Source: Anabaena sp. 4-3 (GTDB lineage Bacteria; Cyanobacteriota; Cyanobacteriia; Cyanobacteriales; Nostocaceae). Taken from it: a stretch of DNA of 64,000 nt. Both the position numbers and the translations under genes were made by a program. A model generated the notes under the pieces. It was not told the DNA's origin and searched no databases. It worked only from the letters and a program-made list of their open reading frames with translations. Positions 45,187 through 55,365 of this stretch are shown one piece after another. Positions within the stretch are counted from its first letter, which is position 1. Each line of letters begins with the position of its first letter. Location: positions 85,908-149,907 of the forward strand of contig NZ_LUHJ01000026.1 of NCBI RefSeq assembly GCF_001597745.1. Reading direction: 5' to 3'.

Positions 45187-45849
45187 TTAGCAAGCAGGTA
45201 TATCAGGAGATTTAGTCAGAATAAATAAACTATCATCTCCACCGCGTCCAATTCTCAAGGTTTCGTCTAAATAAGTAATATCAAGAGTAGCAATTCTCCC
45301 TTGAGGATTATTAGCTGGTACAACCTTAAATGGGTTGAGTTTGGGTGTATCAATATTAAGAATCTTTTCTATTGATAGGTAGCGTTTGTCAAAATAGACA
45401 TTGATACGTTTATCAGGTACAGGTGATGACTCGTCTGTGGCTGGTTCAAAAGTAGCTGTCACTCTCACGTATCCCGATACTAACCCCAAAGGATGTTTGA
45501 CAAAAGCTAAATTGAAAAATTTTTTATTAGTGACATCAATCACTTGGTAAACTTTACCTACTTGCAATCCCAAGGGTAAAGAATCTAAAGCTCGAATTTC
45601 TCTAGCGGTGGAGTATTGCAGTAACCAAGCTCCATCCAGTAAAGATGTAGCAGATAAAAGAGGATGAGGATTAGGATTGTAGTTTTCTAATTCTGTGGTT
45701 AGTTGTTCAATTTCTGCGGCTATAGTTTTATCTAGTTGTAAGTTGGTGACAGGAGAGCCATTTTTATGCTTGAGGATTTTCTCAAGTTGCGTTTGTAATT
45801 TTTCTTTTAGTATCAGTCGATTATTCAAGGTTTGAATATCTCCCTTCAT
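45187..45849 (-). CDS. PAP/fibrillin family protein
   Basis: Protein of 220 residues of the plastid-lipid-associated protein/fibrillin family, lipocalin-like. Family blocks: LTTELENYNPNPHPLLSATS then LLDGAWLLQYSTAREI (about 70-87), VGKVYQVIDVTNKKFFNLAF, and ITYLDETLRIGRGGDDSLFI near the C-terminus with the closing Phe/Leu of the barrel. Cyanobacterial members associate with thylakoids or lipid and photoprotection; specific ligand unknown. Confidence 0.9.
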   Translation of the reverse strand: MKGDIQTLNNRLILKEKLQTQLEKILKHKNGSPVTNLQLDKTIAAEIEQLTTELENYNPNPHPLLSATSLLDGAWLLQYSTAREIRALDSLPLGLQVGKVYQVIDVTNKKFFNLAFVKHPLGLVSGYVRVTATFEPATDESSPVPDKRINVYFDKRYLSIEKILNIDTPKLNPFKVVPANNPQGRIATLDITYLDETLRIGRGGDDSLFILTKSPDIPAC

Positions 45850-45975
45850 ATAGCCTATTAATTTTATCTGTTAGGATGATCGCGATCGCCACTCCTTTCT
45901 CTCTAGATGTACCACAACCGCAAAACCGCACTAAAATAAAATACGCACCTTGCATTTTCCCAGGAGTATCCAGTT

Positions 45976-46641
45976 GTGCAAGCGGACTTGATAGGGTTGG
46001 AAATTAGCAAGGGTGAACTACGACGCTTAACTGGGGTGTCTCCCGATCAAGTTTTGCGCCCCGCAACGATCGCCAACCGCCAACAGCGATTAAAATTTTG
46101 GCAAAGTGAGATTTCGCTATCACTGCTGATTGCTACCGTGATTGTTGGCTTAGTTTATGGCTTAATTATTTTGCCATTCATCGGTTCAGCAATTCCATTG
46201 GGAATTCTACTGTTAATCATAGTATTTATTCTAGTCTTATTGGGGCGATCGCTCTGGCGAAGTGTCCACAGTCCCAAATCCCTGAAACAGCTTTTAGATG
46301 CTCTAGATCAATATCACGCCTTGATTGTAGCTGTCGATGTGAATGACCAGTTAGCCGTGTCTGGCGAACTCGATGATAGTCTCAATAATAGAGATCAAGT
46401 CCTGACAGCCTTGCAACTACTACGAGAAGATTTAGTCCGCGCTTTCAAAACAGAGCGACTTTTGCGGGATAATAAAAAACTGCTTACCCATGACCAAGAT
46501 TTATCTGTCAATAATTTAACCAGTATCCAAACTTTACAAGCCAACTCTCAGGCTAGTGAATATAGTCTACTGTTAAATCAAGTATTGCAGATTGCTTTGG
46601 ATGTGCAAGCACAAGTCAGAAAACTACAATCTTCCCGTTAA
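45976..46641 (+). CDS. conserved cyanobacterial membrane protein, unknown function
   Basis: Protein of 221 residues starting from GTG with CCAGGAG upstream. Two membrane helices (about 48-69 and 73-95) sit between a soluble N-terminus (DLIGLEISKGELRRLTGVSP) and a long helical, Gln/Leu-rich cytoplasmic C-terminus (about 105-221). I know no named domain. It is 5 bases upstream of the DUF1537 gene, so the two likely form an operon, but no functional link is apparent. Confidence 0.65.
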   Translation: MQADLIGLEISKGELRRLTGVSPDQVLRPATIANRQQRLKFWQSEISLSLLIATVIVGLVYGLIILPFIGSAIPLGILLLIIVFILVLLGRSLWRSVHSPKSLKQLLDALDQYHALIVAVDVNDQLAVSGELDDSLNNRDQVLTALQLLREDLVRAFKTERLLRDNKKLLTHDQDLSVNNLTSIQTLQANSQASEYSLLLNQVLQIALDVQAQVRKLQSSR

Positions 46642-46646
46642 CTTCC

Positions 46647-47972
46647 ATGAGCAACAAACCAAAAATAATCGTCTTAGATGATGATCCTACCGGTTCTCAA
46701 ACAGTCCATAGCTGTTTGCTGCTAATGCGTTGGGATGTGGATACTTTACGCTTGGGGTTACGGGATGATTCGCCGATTTTCTTCGTACTCACAAATACCA
46801 GATCCCTACCGCCAGAGTCAGCCGCAGCTGTCACCAAAGAAGTTTGTCAAAATTTAAAGGTAGCTTTAGCGGCTGAAGGTGTGACTGATTTTTTAGTTGT
46901 CAGCCGTTCTGATTCTACCTTACGGGGACATTATCCGATTGAAACCGATGCGATCGCTGACGAACTCGGTGCATTCGATGCTCATTTCCTCGTACCAGCT
47001 TTTTTTGAAGGCGGACGCATCACCCGCGATAGTGTACATTACCTAATTATTGACGGTGTACCTACCCCAGTTCATGAAACTGAATTTGCGCGTGATTCAG
47101 TCTTCGGCTACCATCACAGCTACTTACCCAAGTATGTAGAAGAAAAAACCCAAGCACGCATTCCAGAGTCAGCAGTAGAAAGATTCTTACTGGCTGATAT
47201 TCGTCAGGGAAGTTTAGCGCGCTTACTGCAACTCACAGGTAATCAGTGTTGTGTTGTCGATGGCGAAACGCAAGCGGATCTCAATCGCTTTGCTGTAGAC
47301 TTATTAACCGCCGCCAGTCAAGGGAAACGCTTTTTATTTCGCAGTGCAGCCAGTATCTTAACAGCTTTAGCCGCCTTACCTCCCCAACCAATTGCGGCGG
47401 AAAATATGGCTGAGTATGTACGTCAAGGTAAACCAGGTGCAGTCATCGTTGGTTCCCATGTGAAAAAGACGACGCAGCAACTTCAAGCTTTGTTACAAGT
47501 GGAGGGAACAGAGGGAATTGAAGTGGAGGTAGCCAGATTACTTGACGCACAGCCGGATACACCTGCTAAACTGCTCACCGAGATTGTAGAAAAAGTTCAT
47601 GCTGTACACAACGCTGGTAAAACTCCAGTAGTGTACACTAGCCGTCAAGAACTAACATTTACTGATGTCAAAACTCGTTTACAGTTTGGTATTCAAGTTT
47701 CCGCTTTATTAATGGATATTGTGCGCGGTTTACCTGCTGATATCGGATTTCTCATCAGTAAGGGTGGGATTACTTCCAATGATGTGTTAAGCACTGGTTT
47801 AACATTAACTTCAGCCCGTTTACTCGGTCAAATTTTAGCCGGTTGTTCGATGGTAATCACACCGTCAGATCATCCCCAATTCCCTGACTTGCCAGTGGTG
47901 CTGTTTCCCGGTAACGTGGGTGATGCTAATGCCTTGGCGACAATTTACCAAAGATTAACTAAAAATACTTAG
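46647..47972 (+). CDS. four-carbon acid sugar kinase family protein (DUF1537)
   Basis: Protein of 441 residues in two domains. The N-terminal DUF1537 part starts IIVLDDDPTGSQTVHSCLLL (substrate-side aspartates) and contains SRSDSTLRGHYPIETDAI near 88. The C-terminal nucleotide-binding domain (about 265-441) has VIVGSHVKKTTQQLQALL and GFLISKGGITSNDVLS, ending PVVLFPGNVGD. Related enzymes phosphorylate four-carbon acid sugars such as erythronate and threonate; the substrate here is unknown. Cyanobacterial members lack the usual catabolic neighbours (no aldolase or isomerase is nearby). Confidence 0.9.
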   Translation: MSNKPKIIVLDDDPTGSQTVHSCLLLMRWDVDTLRLGLRDDSPIFFVLTNTRSLPPESAAAVTKEVCQNLKVALAAEGVTDFLVVSRSDSTLRGHYPIETDAIADELGAFDAHFLVPAFFEGGRITRDSVHYLIIDGVPTPVHETEFARDSVFGYHHSYLPKYVEEKTQARIPESAVERFLLADIRQGSLARLLQLTGNQCCVVDGETQADLNRFAVDLLTAASQGKRFLFRSAASILTALAALPPQPIAAENMAEYVRQGKPGAVIVGSHVKKTTQQLQALLQVEGTEGIEVEVARLLDAQPDTPAKLLTEIVEKVHAVHNAGKTPVVYTSRQELTFTDVKTRLQFGIQVSALLMDIVRGLPADIGFLISKGGITSNDVLSTGLTLTSARLLGQILAGCSMVITPSDHPQFPDLPVVLFPGNVGDANALATIYQRLTKNT

Positions 47973-48258
47973 GTGAAAAGGTTGTGGAATTTTGCATCTA
48001 GTTTAAGATTGATTAAACCAATTTTCCCCAAAACAGCTACAGATGGTGATACCGTTTCTTGATGAAGTTGCGCTTGAGTCTTAACTGTAGAGATGTTACA
48101 TATAACTTCTCTTAGGTATAGATTTGACGCAACCTCACATAAAATTGGTATGACCTTGAAAACTCAGGGACAATCTCACAAGTCTGGAGCTTGTTTACCG
48201 TCAGGTGGGAAAAGTTGGCAAGTACCAGGTGTATACCTTTGATTTTGGCTAAAGCTGC

Positions 48259-49311
48259 ATGAGTTCTGATTCTGCTATCCCCAATTTAGAGTCAAATGCT
48301 GCATTGCCTGATGCAGATGTTGATTTAGATATTAATGATCAAAAGTCAAATTCTGTTCATGAAGAAGAATCTAACTCGATCATTCCCGATACCGAGTTAA
48401 ATTCTGTGTTGAATTTTCTCAAGTCTAATTCTGACAGCTTAAAAGAACAGTCAGCCGCTACTGATGTAGAACTAGCCGCCACCAGCCAAGATTTCAATAC
48501 AATTTCTCTGTTGTCAGATATAGATGCTGAATCTGGTTTATTGACTGTTGATGCCAGTGACTCAGCAGCGAAAAATAACGTCCAAGTGCAATTGAAACAC
48601 CAGGATGGGCGTATACTGATAGTTTTACCTACAGAATTACAATTACCCGCCTCAGAATTTGCTTGGTCTGAGATTTGGCAACAGTTACAATTTCGATTGA
48701 TGGCGGGCGATCGCCTACGTGTACCAAATACACCAGTGCATCTGATCGCACATGACCGGCTGTTGGATGTCAGACAACTACAAGAACTGGCGGAAAGCTT
48801 GAACCAGATGCAACTGCATTTGCAATCTGTGGCCAGCAGTCGCCGACAAACAGCGATCGCGGCTGTCACCTGCGGCTATTCTGTAGAACAACTACAACCA
48901 GCAACTACCCTGTCTTCTGAACCCAAAGGAACGCCGACAGCCCAAGCCGATGCTTTATATCTAGAAATGACGGTACGTTCTGGCGTAGAAATTCGTCATC
49001 CTGGTACGGTAATTTTATTAGGAGATATCAATCCAGGTGGTATTGTAGTGGCAGATGGCGACATCTTAGTTTGGGGTCGTCTGCGTGGTGTGGCTCATGC
49101 AGGTGCGGCGGGTAATCGTGAGTGTTTAATTATGGCACTGCAAATGGAACCCACCCAACTGCGAATCGCTGACGCTGTAGCTAGGTCTCCAGAAACATTA
49201 CCGACGCAATTTTTACCCGAAGTGGCACATATTACGCCCCAAGGAATTCGCATCGTCAGAACTACTGAAATGTCTAGAAACTTTTTAAGTAGGATCAATC
49301 AAGCCCCATAA
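48259..49311 (+). CDS. minC: septum site-determining protein MinC
   Basis: Division inhibitor that blocks FtsZ polymerisation. 350 residues, longer than enterobacterial MinC (about 230) because of a Ser/Asp/Asn-rich disordered N-terminal extension of about 105 residues. The MinC_N-like region follows (VQLKHQDGRILIVLPTELQL onward). The C-terminal beta-helix domain (about 230-330) contains VEIRHPGTVILLGDINPGG and GIVVADGDILVWGRLRGVAH. First gene of minCDE; minD begins 46 bases downstream. Confidence 0.95.
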   Translation: MSSDSAIPNLESNAALPDADVDLDINDQKSNSVHEEESNSIIPDTELNSVLNFLKSNSDSLKEQSAATDVELAATSQDFNTISLLSDIDAESGLLTVDASDSAAKNNVQVQLKHQDGRILIVLPTELQLPASEFAWSEIWQQLQFRLMAGDRLRVPNTPVHLIAHDRLLDVRQLQELAESLNQMQLHLQSVASSRRQTAIAAVTCGYSVEQLQPATTLSSEPKGTPTAQADALYLEMTVRSGVEIRHPGTVILLGDINPGGIVVADGDILVWGRLRGVAHAGAAGNRECLIMALQMEPTQLRIADAVARSPETLPTQFLPEVAHITPQGIRIVRTTEMSRNFLSRINQAP

Positions 49312-49357
49312 ATACATTTAATATATTTCTTTCACCCTAATCCAGCACACTCTGATC

Positions 49358-50164
49358 ATGACTCGCATTATTGTAATTACCTCCGGTAAAGGAGGTGTGG
49401 GTAAAACTACAGTTTCGGCAAATCTGGGCATGGCTATAGCTAAAATGGGTCGTCAAGTTGCCCTAGTAGATGCGGATTTTGGTTTGCGGAATTTGGATTT
49501 GCTACTAGGGTTAGAAAACCGCATTGTGTATACGGCGGTGGAAGTGTTAGCTAGAGAATGCCGATTAGAACAAGCTTTAGTTAAAGATAAGCGTCAACCC
49601 AACCTAGTATTATTACCAGCCGCTCAAAACCGCACTAAAGATGCTGTCACACCAGAACAGATGAAGTTATTGGTGAATGCACTGGCGCAAAAGTATCAAT
49701 ATGTGATTTTGGATAGCCCGGCGGGGATTGAAAATGGCTTTAAAAATGCGATCGCTCCCGCGAAAGAAGCCCTCATTGTCACCACTCCCGAAATATCCGC
49801 CGTGCGTGATGCTGACCGAGTAGTGGGGTTATTAGAAGCACAAGGCATTAAACGGGTACATTTAATCATTAACCGCATCAGACCAGCAATGGTACGGGCT
49901 AATGATATGATGTCTGTTCAAGATGTACAGGAACTTTTAGCCATCCCTTTGATTGGGGTAATCCCCGATGATGAGCGTGTCATTGTTTCTACCAATCGCG
50001 GCGAACCTTTAGTTTTAGGTGACAATCCCTGTCTAGCTTCCATAGCCTTTGAGAATATTGCTCGGAGACTGGAAGGAGAAAGCGTCGATTTTCTCGATCT
50101 GGACGCACCCCATGAAAACATCTTTACTCGCCTGCGCCGATTATTACGCAGTAAAATTGTTTAA
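49358..50164 (+). CDS. minD: septum site-determining protein MinD
   Basis: Membrane-associated ATPase, 268 residues. The deviant Walker A SGKGGVGKTTVSANLG is at about 9-24, VDADFGLRNLDLLLGLE near 37-54, Walker B VILDSPAGIENGF near 115, and the amphipathic C-terminal membrane-targeting helix IFTRLRRLLRSKIV (about 254-268). It recruits MinC and is stimulated by MinE, encoded 31 bases downstream. Confidence 0.97.
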   Translation: MTRIIVITSGKGGVGKTTVSANLGMAIAKMGRQVALVDADFGLRNLDLLLGLENRIVYTAVEVLARECRLEQALVKDKRQPNLVLLPAAQNRTKDAVTPEQMKLLVNALAQKYQYVILDSPAGIENGFKNAIAPAKEALIVTTPEISAVRDADRVVGLLEAQGIKRVHLIINRIRPAMVRANDMMSVQDVQELLAIPLIGVIPDDERVIVSTNRGEPLVLGDNPCLASIAFENIARRLEGESVDFLDLDAPHENIFTRLRRLLRSKIV

Positions 50165-50195
50165 TTAATTTTCCAGTCTCCGCACCCTACCTGCA

Positions 50196-50495
50196 ATGTT
50201 GCTCGAACTCATAGACAAGCTGTTTTCCCGGACTCCTGATAGTAGTCGTTCTCAAGTCAAACGTCGTCTGCAATTGGTAATTGCTCACGATCGCGCTGAC
50301 TTAGATCCTCAAACTTTAGAAAAAATGCGGCAAGAAATTTTAGAAATAGTCTGCCGCTATGTAGAAGTGGAAACCGACGGACTCGAATTTTCTCTAGAAA
50401 GCAATCAACGCACCACAGCTTTAATTGCTAACTTACCCATCCGTCGGGTGAAAGAAGCTATCGCTGAATTAGAAAACAATGAAACCTCTCAGTAG
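50196..50495 (+). CDS. minE: cell division topological specificity factor MinE
   Basis: Protein of 99 residues. The N-terminal anti-MinCD helix begins [20 protein letters not shown], followed by [20 protein letters not shown] and the dimerisation beta-strands. The C-terminus has an extra polar helix. Third gene of minCDE. A perfect hairpin (GGGTTTAGC/GCTAAACCC, 50568-50588) lies about 70 bases after the stop. Confidence 0.95.
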   Translation: MLLELIDKLFSRTPDSSRSQVKRRLQLVIAHDRADLDPQTLEKMRQEILEIVCRYVEVETDGLEFSLESNQRTTALIANLPIRRVKEAIAELENNETSQ

Positions 50496-50567
50496 ATTTT
50501 CGAGTGCAGAATTTTGCTCAACTATTAATGACTGAGTTGGCTAAAAAATCATCTCTAGTAACTGTCA

Positions 50568-50588
50568 GGGTTTAGCAATGCTAAACCC
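50568..50588. terminator. hairpin after minE
   Basis: GGGTTTAGC AAT GCTAAACCC, a perfect 9-bp stem with a 3-base loop, between convergent minE and the minus-strand gene. No T-run follows, so it may be a dispersed palindrome used as a terminator. Confidence 0.5.
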
Positions 50589-50614
50589 CTACTACCAACG
50601 GCAACGCCCTATAA

Positions 50615-51904
50615 CTAACGATATGCCACTTGTGGGCCTGACCAAATTTCTGTCAACTTGTTACCATAAGTAACAGGCTGATCCGCTTCTGTTGTGGCTC
50701 CCGTCTTACCATCCTCAGCTACTTTTACCAAAGGCCAGTCTTCTGCCCCGATTTCCCCGGCACGGAACAGGACATGATCGGGTTCGTTTTTACTCCAACC
50801 TAACAAGACGGCAATTTTTTCATGCTCATCTTCGGTTTGTGCCGGTGCAACTGTGCTAGTTTGGTTTTTCTGGCTATCCCAAATCACTGCATGATCTGTA
50901 GAATCACCGGTGTTAAATACCCCTTGAAACTTGCGTGCTAGGAAGCGATCGCTCTTTTGAGACCAACTCACAGGTACTAATACCCCAATTTTGCCATCGT
51001 TAGGAGATTCTGCGGCTACTGTTTCCTGCTGATGTAATAGCGGATCTTTCACAATAGTTGTGGAAGCCAATATCCGTAATTTCTTGGTTGCCCTCTCTTC
51101 TACAAACAGAACACTATTCACTCTGCTATTGTGCATTTCCGGTTTCACTTCCAGTTCTACCCGGCTATAAACCGCATACTTCCCATCAGGAGACACTACT
51201 GGTACACTCCGGTAATAACGCACACCCGAAACACCTTTAGAAGTCAGGGTTTCTTGTGTAGATACAATCCATTTCCAAGGAATGGGATGAGGACTACCTA
51301 TAGGATCTTCTGGTTCTGCTGTGACTGGTAACGATTGTTCAACTCTCGGAACCTCTTGAGTTGCATCCGGTTCTGATAGTTGAAGACTTGGCATAGTTGG
51401 GGCTGCTGCCAATAAATTATTATCTGGTTTTCCCCTCTCGTTCTCTTTTAGTGAATCGAGAACAACCGCATCGTTTTTAGCATAAAAACGTAATTGAGTA
51501 GGTGGTATCTTTGTCAGTGGTGCTAGTTCCACTGCGGCTAATTGATCAACATTATCCTCACTGCTGGAAAGAGGTGATTTTTTAGCTAACAAAGACTCAA
51601 AATTCTCTGTTGGTAATGCCACCTGTGTTTGCGGCAGTACAGTTTCCTGTTCTCTACTGCTGGAATTGTTTTGCTCTGTAATGATGAATTCAAATAAATC
51701 TGATTCACTAACAGTAGCTATCTCCTGTGATGCACCATCAGATTCTTCTGTCTCAGTAGTCATCTTGGCTATGACTTTTGATTGCTTGGCTGAACTAGAA
51801 TTACCTGATGCTGCCACTAACGGAGCAATGAGCATGAAAACAACAAAATAATTGAGAAATGGTTGGACGCGGAACCATCCTGACAGCAAGAGGGGTTTAA
51901 GCAT
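50615..51904 (-). CDS. secreted or anchored protein with beta-propeller-like C-terminal region, unknown
   Basis: Protein of 429 residues. An N-terminal hydrophobic segment (about 14-33, PFLNYFVVFMLIAPLVAASG) acts as signal or anchor. Residues 34-205 are Ser/Glu/Gln-rich and low complexity. The C-terminal 220 residues resemble WD40/TolB-like beta blades: VVSPDGKYAVYSRVELEVKP, then repeated strands KKLRILASTTIVKDP and VSWSQKSDRFLARKF. Conserved in filamentous cyanobacteria as far as I recall; no function known. A 978-base gene-free region lies upstream. Confidence 0.65.
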   Translation of the reverse strand: MLKPLLLSGWFRVQPFLNYFVVFMLIAPLVAASGNSSSAKQSKVIAKMTTETEESDGASQEIATVSESDLFEFIITEQNNSSSREQETVLPQTQVALPTENFESLLAKKSPLSSSEDNVDQLAAVELAPLTKIPPTQLRFYAKNDAVVLDSLKENERGKPDNNLLAAAPTMPSLQLSEPDATQEVPRVEQSLPVTAEPEDPIGSPHPIPWKWIVSTQETLTSKGVSGVRYYRSVPVVSPDGKYAVYSRVELEVKPEMHNSRVNSVLFVEERATKKLRILASTTIVKDPLLHQQETVAAESPNDGKIGVLVPVSWSQKSDRFLARKFQGVFNTGDSTDHAVIWDSQKNQTSTVAPAQTEDEHEKIAVLLGWSKNEPDHVLFRAGEIGAEDWPLVKVAEDGKTGATTEADQPVTYGNKLTEIWSGPQVAYR

Positions 51905-52882
51905 GGGCGGACTCTCCAGAGGGGCGGTTGCTGTGTGAGGAGCAATATTTATTTCAGAAGAAAACAGGTGTTGATTACAGGTATAACAACAAACTCAAAC
52001 TTTTAACGAGATCAAGACGAAAATTTTTTAAAATTTGGGCAATTTTACAGAAATCGAGTATCTCCTTTACATCTTGTTATCAAAGTTAAGGGTTTTTACA
52101 GAAAAATCCGCTACCAGAAAAAACAGCATATTCACTATTAAATGACTAGCTGAAATGATATGTTGCTGCTTTTGTCACTTAACCACCAACAAACAGTGGC
52201 CTTGCTCAAAGAACACCAAATCTATATAGTTGGCTCAAGAAACAGATAGCCCAAGGTAGAGCATCATTACTGAACTGTTAAGAGTAAGTCAGCTACAAAC
52301 AATCTCTTGTTGCTACTTATGACAGCAGTGCAGACCCTGATAAGGCTTTCGTGAGGCGTTCGTGGAACAGTTGGAAAAGCTGACGCACAACATATAATAC
52401 TAGAAAAACGCCTTGAGCATCTACCATAAGGTAGAAATTGCTATGGGAGTTTTTACAATTGCGCCTTCTTACTGTATGGCCTAGCCATTGACGCATCGCT
52501 TCGCGAACACGATTCAGGTTTCTGCTTCTGCCTCTTACGAGTATTTTGCAACTGCCCTATGATTAGGTATATGTGGATCTAGTTCCCCTGGCAATGGAAA
52601 TAATTTGTTCAATATTTTAGCTAGGGACTATGTACAAATTCAATAACCTACAGCTTGACACTCCCCCTACTCCGCTTCTCTACGAGACGCTTGCGCGAAC
52701 GCTAAAGTAGGGGGATTCTTGGTTCATCCAGTCGGCTTATTTACACTTGTTTCCAAGTCTAAACAGAGGTCGTTCTGTCCCCAATTTTTGGGATTTTCAG
52801 GGTGTTACTGGTGGGCTTTCAAACTTCCCACTATTTTATGTAATATTAACTCTTGATGAAATATTTAATTACATAAATATTA
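51905..52882. other. 978-bp gene-free region upstream of fmt
   Basis: No supported gene in either strand. It holds a short palindrome CTACCATAAGGTAG (about 52420) and the IS605-end-like element at 52651-52735 (separate entry). The part 52260-52460 may be old coding sequence, but I could not identify it. Probably includes the promoters of both flanking genes. Confidence 0.4.
52651..52735 (+). mobile_element. IS200/IS605-type end remnant (PATE-like)
   Basis: CTTGACACTCCCCCTAC ... GTAGGGGGATTCTTGG forms a 9-bp stem (TCCCCCTAC 52662-52670 with GTAGGGGGA 52707-52715), the hairpin-plus-flank pattern I associate with ends of cyanobacterial IS200/IS605 elements. The loop contains a second dispersed repeat, CTACGAGACGCTTGCGCGAA, also seen near 3775-3800. 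No tnpA or tnpB is adjacent, so it is a relic or a non-autonomous palindrome-associated element. Confidence 0.5.
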
Positions 52883-53887
52883 ATGAAAGTCGTATTTTTT
52901 GGCACACCTCAGTTTGCTGCTCCCACTCTAGAAAAATTATTGAATCATCCAGAATTTGAGGTTTTGGCGGTTGTCACTCAACCAGATAAACGTCGAGGAC
53001 GTGGTAACAAACTGACACCTTCACCCGTGAAAGTTGTCGCCACTAATCACAATATCCCAGTGTGGCAACCCCAGCGAGTGAAAAAAAATGCTCAAACTCT
53101 CACACAACTCCAGCAGCTAGATGCGGACGTATTTGTTGTAGTTGCCTATGGGCAAATTTTGTCACAAAAAATTTTGGATATGCCCAAGTTAGGCTGTGTG
53201 AACGTGCATGGCTCGATTTTACCTCAGTATCGGGGGGCTGCGCCGATTCAATGGTGTTTGTATAACGGTGAACCGGAAACCGGGATTACGACAATGCTGA
53301 TGGATGCGGGGATGGATACAGGAGCGATGTTACTCAAGGCTACTACACCGATTAGCTTATTAGATAATGCTCAGGATGTAGCTGCAAGGTTGTCAGAAAT
53401 TGGTGGAGATTTATTAATTGAAACATTACTCAAGCTACAACGCCAGGAAATTACACCAATTCCTCAAGATGATGATGCAGCTACTTACGCATCTTTAATT
53501 ACTAAAGAAGACTATGCTTTAGATTGGTCAAAGAGTGCCATACAATTGCACAATCAAATTAGAGGTTTTTACCCCAATTGCACAGTAACCTTTCGGGAGC
53601 AAACTATAAAAATTACTGCTACCCTTCCCCTGGGTGTTGCTGACATTGACAGTCTACCCCCAGAATTACAAGGAATATATCAAAAATTACCTGATTTATC
53701 AAATCTATCTGGTAGTCCAGGGGAAGTAGTCAGCATTGCCAAGGGAATAGGCGCGATCGCTCAAACTGGTGCCGGACTGCTGCTATTGCGAGAGGTGCAG
53801 CTAGCCGGGAAACGTCCCCAGTCTGGATGGGATTTTGTCAATGGTACACGTCTCACTGTTGGAGAAGTGCTAGGTAATGGTAGTTAG
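52883..53887 (+). CDS. fmt: methionyl-tRNA formyltransferase
   Basis: Formylates initiator Met-tRNA; 334 residues. [20 protein letters not shown] opens the formyl-transfer domain. The catalytic Asn-His-Asp pattern is in [20 protein letters not shown] (about 104-123) and [16 protein letters not shown] (about 134-150). The C-terminal OB-fold (about 210-334) binds tRNA. It is the first gene after the long gap; nothing suggests an operon partner (def is not adjacent). Confidence 0.96.
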   Translation: MKVVFFGTPQFAAPTLEKLLNHPEFEVLAVVTQPDKRRGRGNKLTPSPVKVVATNHNIPVWQPQRVKKNAQTLTQLQQLDADVFVVVAYGQILSQKILDMPKLGCVNVHGSILPQYRGAAPIQWCLYNGEPETGITTMLMDAGMDTGAMLLKATTPISLLDNAQDVAARLSEIGGDLLIETLLKLQRQEITPIPQDDDAATYASLITKEDYALDWSKSAIQLHNQIRGFYPNCTVTFREQTIKITATLPLGVADIDSLPPELQGIYQKLPDLSNLSGSPGEVVSIAKGIGAIAQTGAGLLLLREVQLAGKRPQSGWDFVNGTRLTVGEVLGNGS

Positions 53888-53931
53888 TCTTAGATGCTAG
53901 TATTTCTACTTCCCTACTCCCCATTTCTCAC

Positions 53932-54300
53932 TTAAAACTCAGAATGGTCTGAGATTTCATAAAAATGACAAGATTCACAAGGGCCATGGGGGTTGACTGC
54001 ACAGCGAAGAATTTCCGAATGGGCGTTATATTTACAGCTAGCATCCCCAATTACCCAACGCCCAGCGACTAAAGTTTTTTCTGCTGGTCTTTGAGCAGAT
54101 TGTACATAAAGGGCGATATTGTGCAACCGATAACGCCCTGATTTAAATTGATATCTGTGGCGACGTTCTAAAACTGCGTAGGTTTTACCTTCAAAATCAA
54201 GGTAGTTTCCGGGTTGGGGTGTCCAATCAAGTTGTAGTTTACCAAGGGTACGACGGGGATGGGTCTGAATCACCTCGGTTGGTAAAGAGTCTGGCTCCAT
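53932..54300 (-). CDS. small cysteine-containing protein, DUF6464-like
   Basis: Protein of 122 residues. The first 80 residues are beta-rich (TLGKLQLDWTPQPGNYLDFE and TYAVLERRHRYQFKSGRYRL). The C-terminal part CKYNAHSEILRCAVNPHGPCESCHFYEI has four cysteines (Cys about 89, 100, 108 and 111), suggesting a metal site. I think this is the cyanobacterial DUF6464 family; function unknown. Convergent with fmt. Confidence 0.65.
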   Translation of the reverse strand: MEPDSLPTEVIQTHPRRTLGKLQLDWTPQPGNYLDFEGKTYAVLERRHRYQFKSGRYRLHNIALYVQSAQRPAEKTLVAGRWVIGDASCKYNAHSEILRCAVNPHGPCESCHFYEISDHSEF

Positions 54301-55141
<841 letters not shown>

Positions 55142-55365
55142 GGAATTAACTGCTAATTCCTGATTTAGTTGACCATTCAGTGCCTCGATAGCAAACAACT
55201 TTAGCATTGTAGGGTGGGCGGCGATCGCTCATTCTACAATGTCAAACTGGAAAAATATGAATATACTTCTTGACACAGGGGCTAACAGCTCCTTTTTTTG
55301 TGGAACTCGATATTTAGATCAGCATCTATACTTGATGTAATTATCCTGAACAGGTGGTGTGAGTA

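Noticed and set aside
48357..48869. 170-codon minus-strand frame
   Set aside because: Antisense to minC in its low-complexity region; Cys/Ser-rich composition typical of shadow frames.
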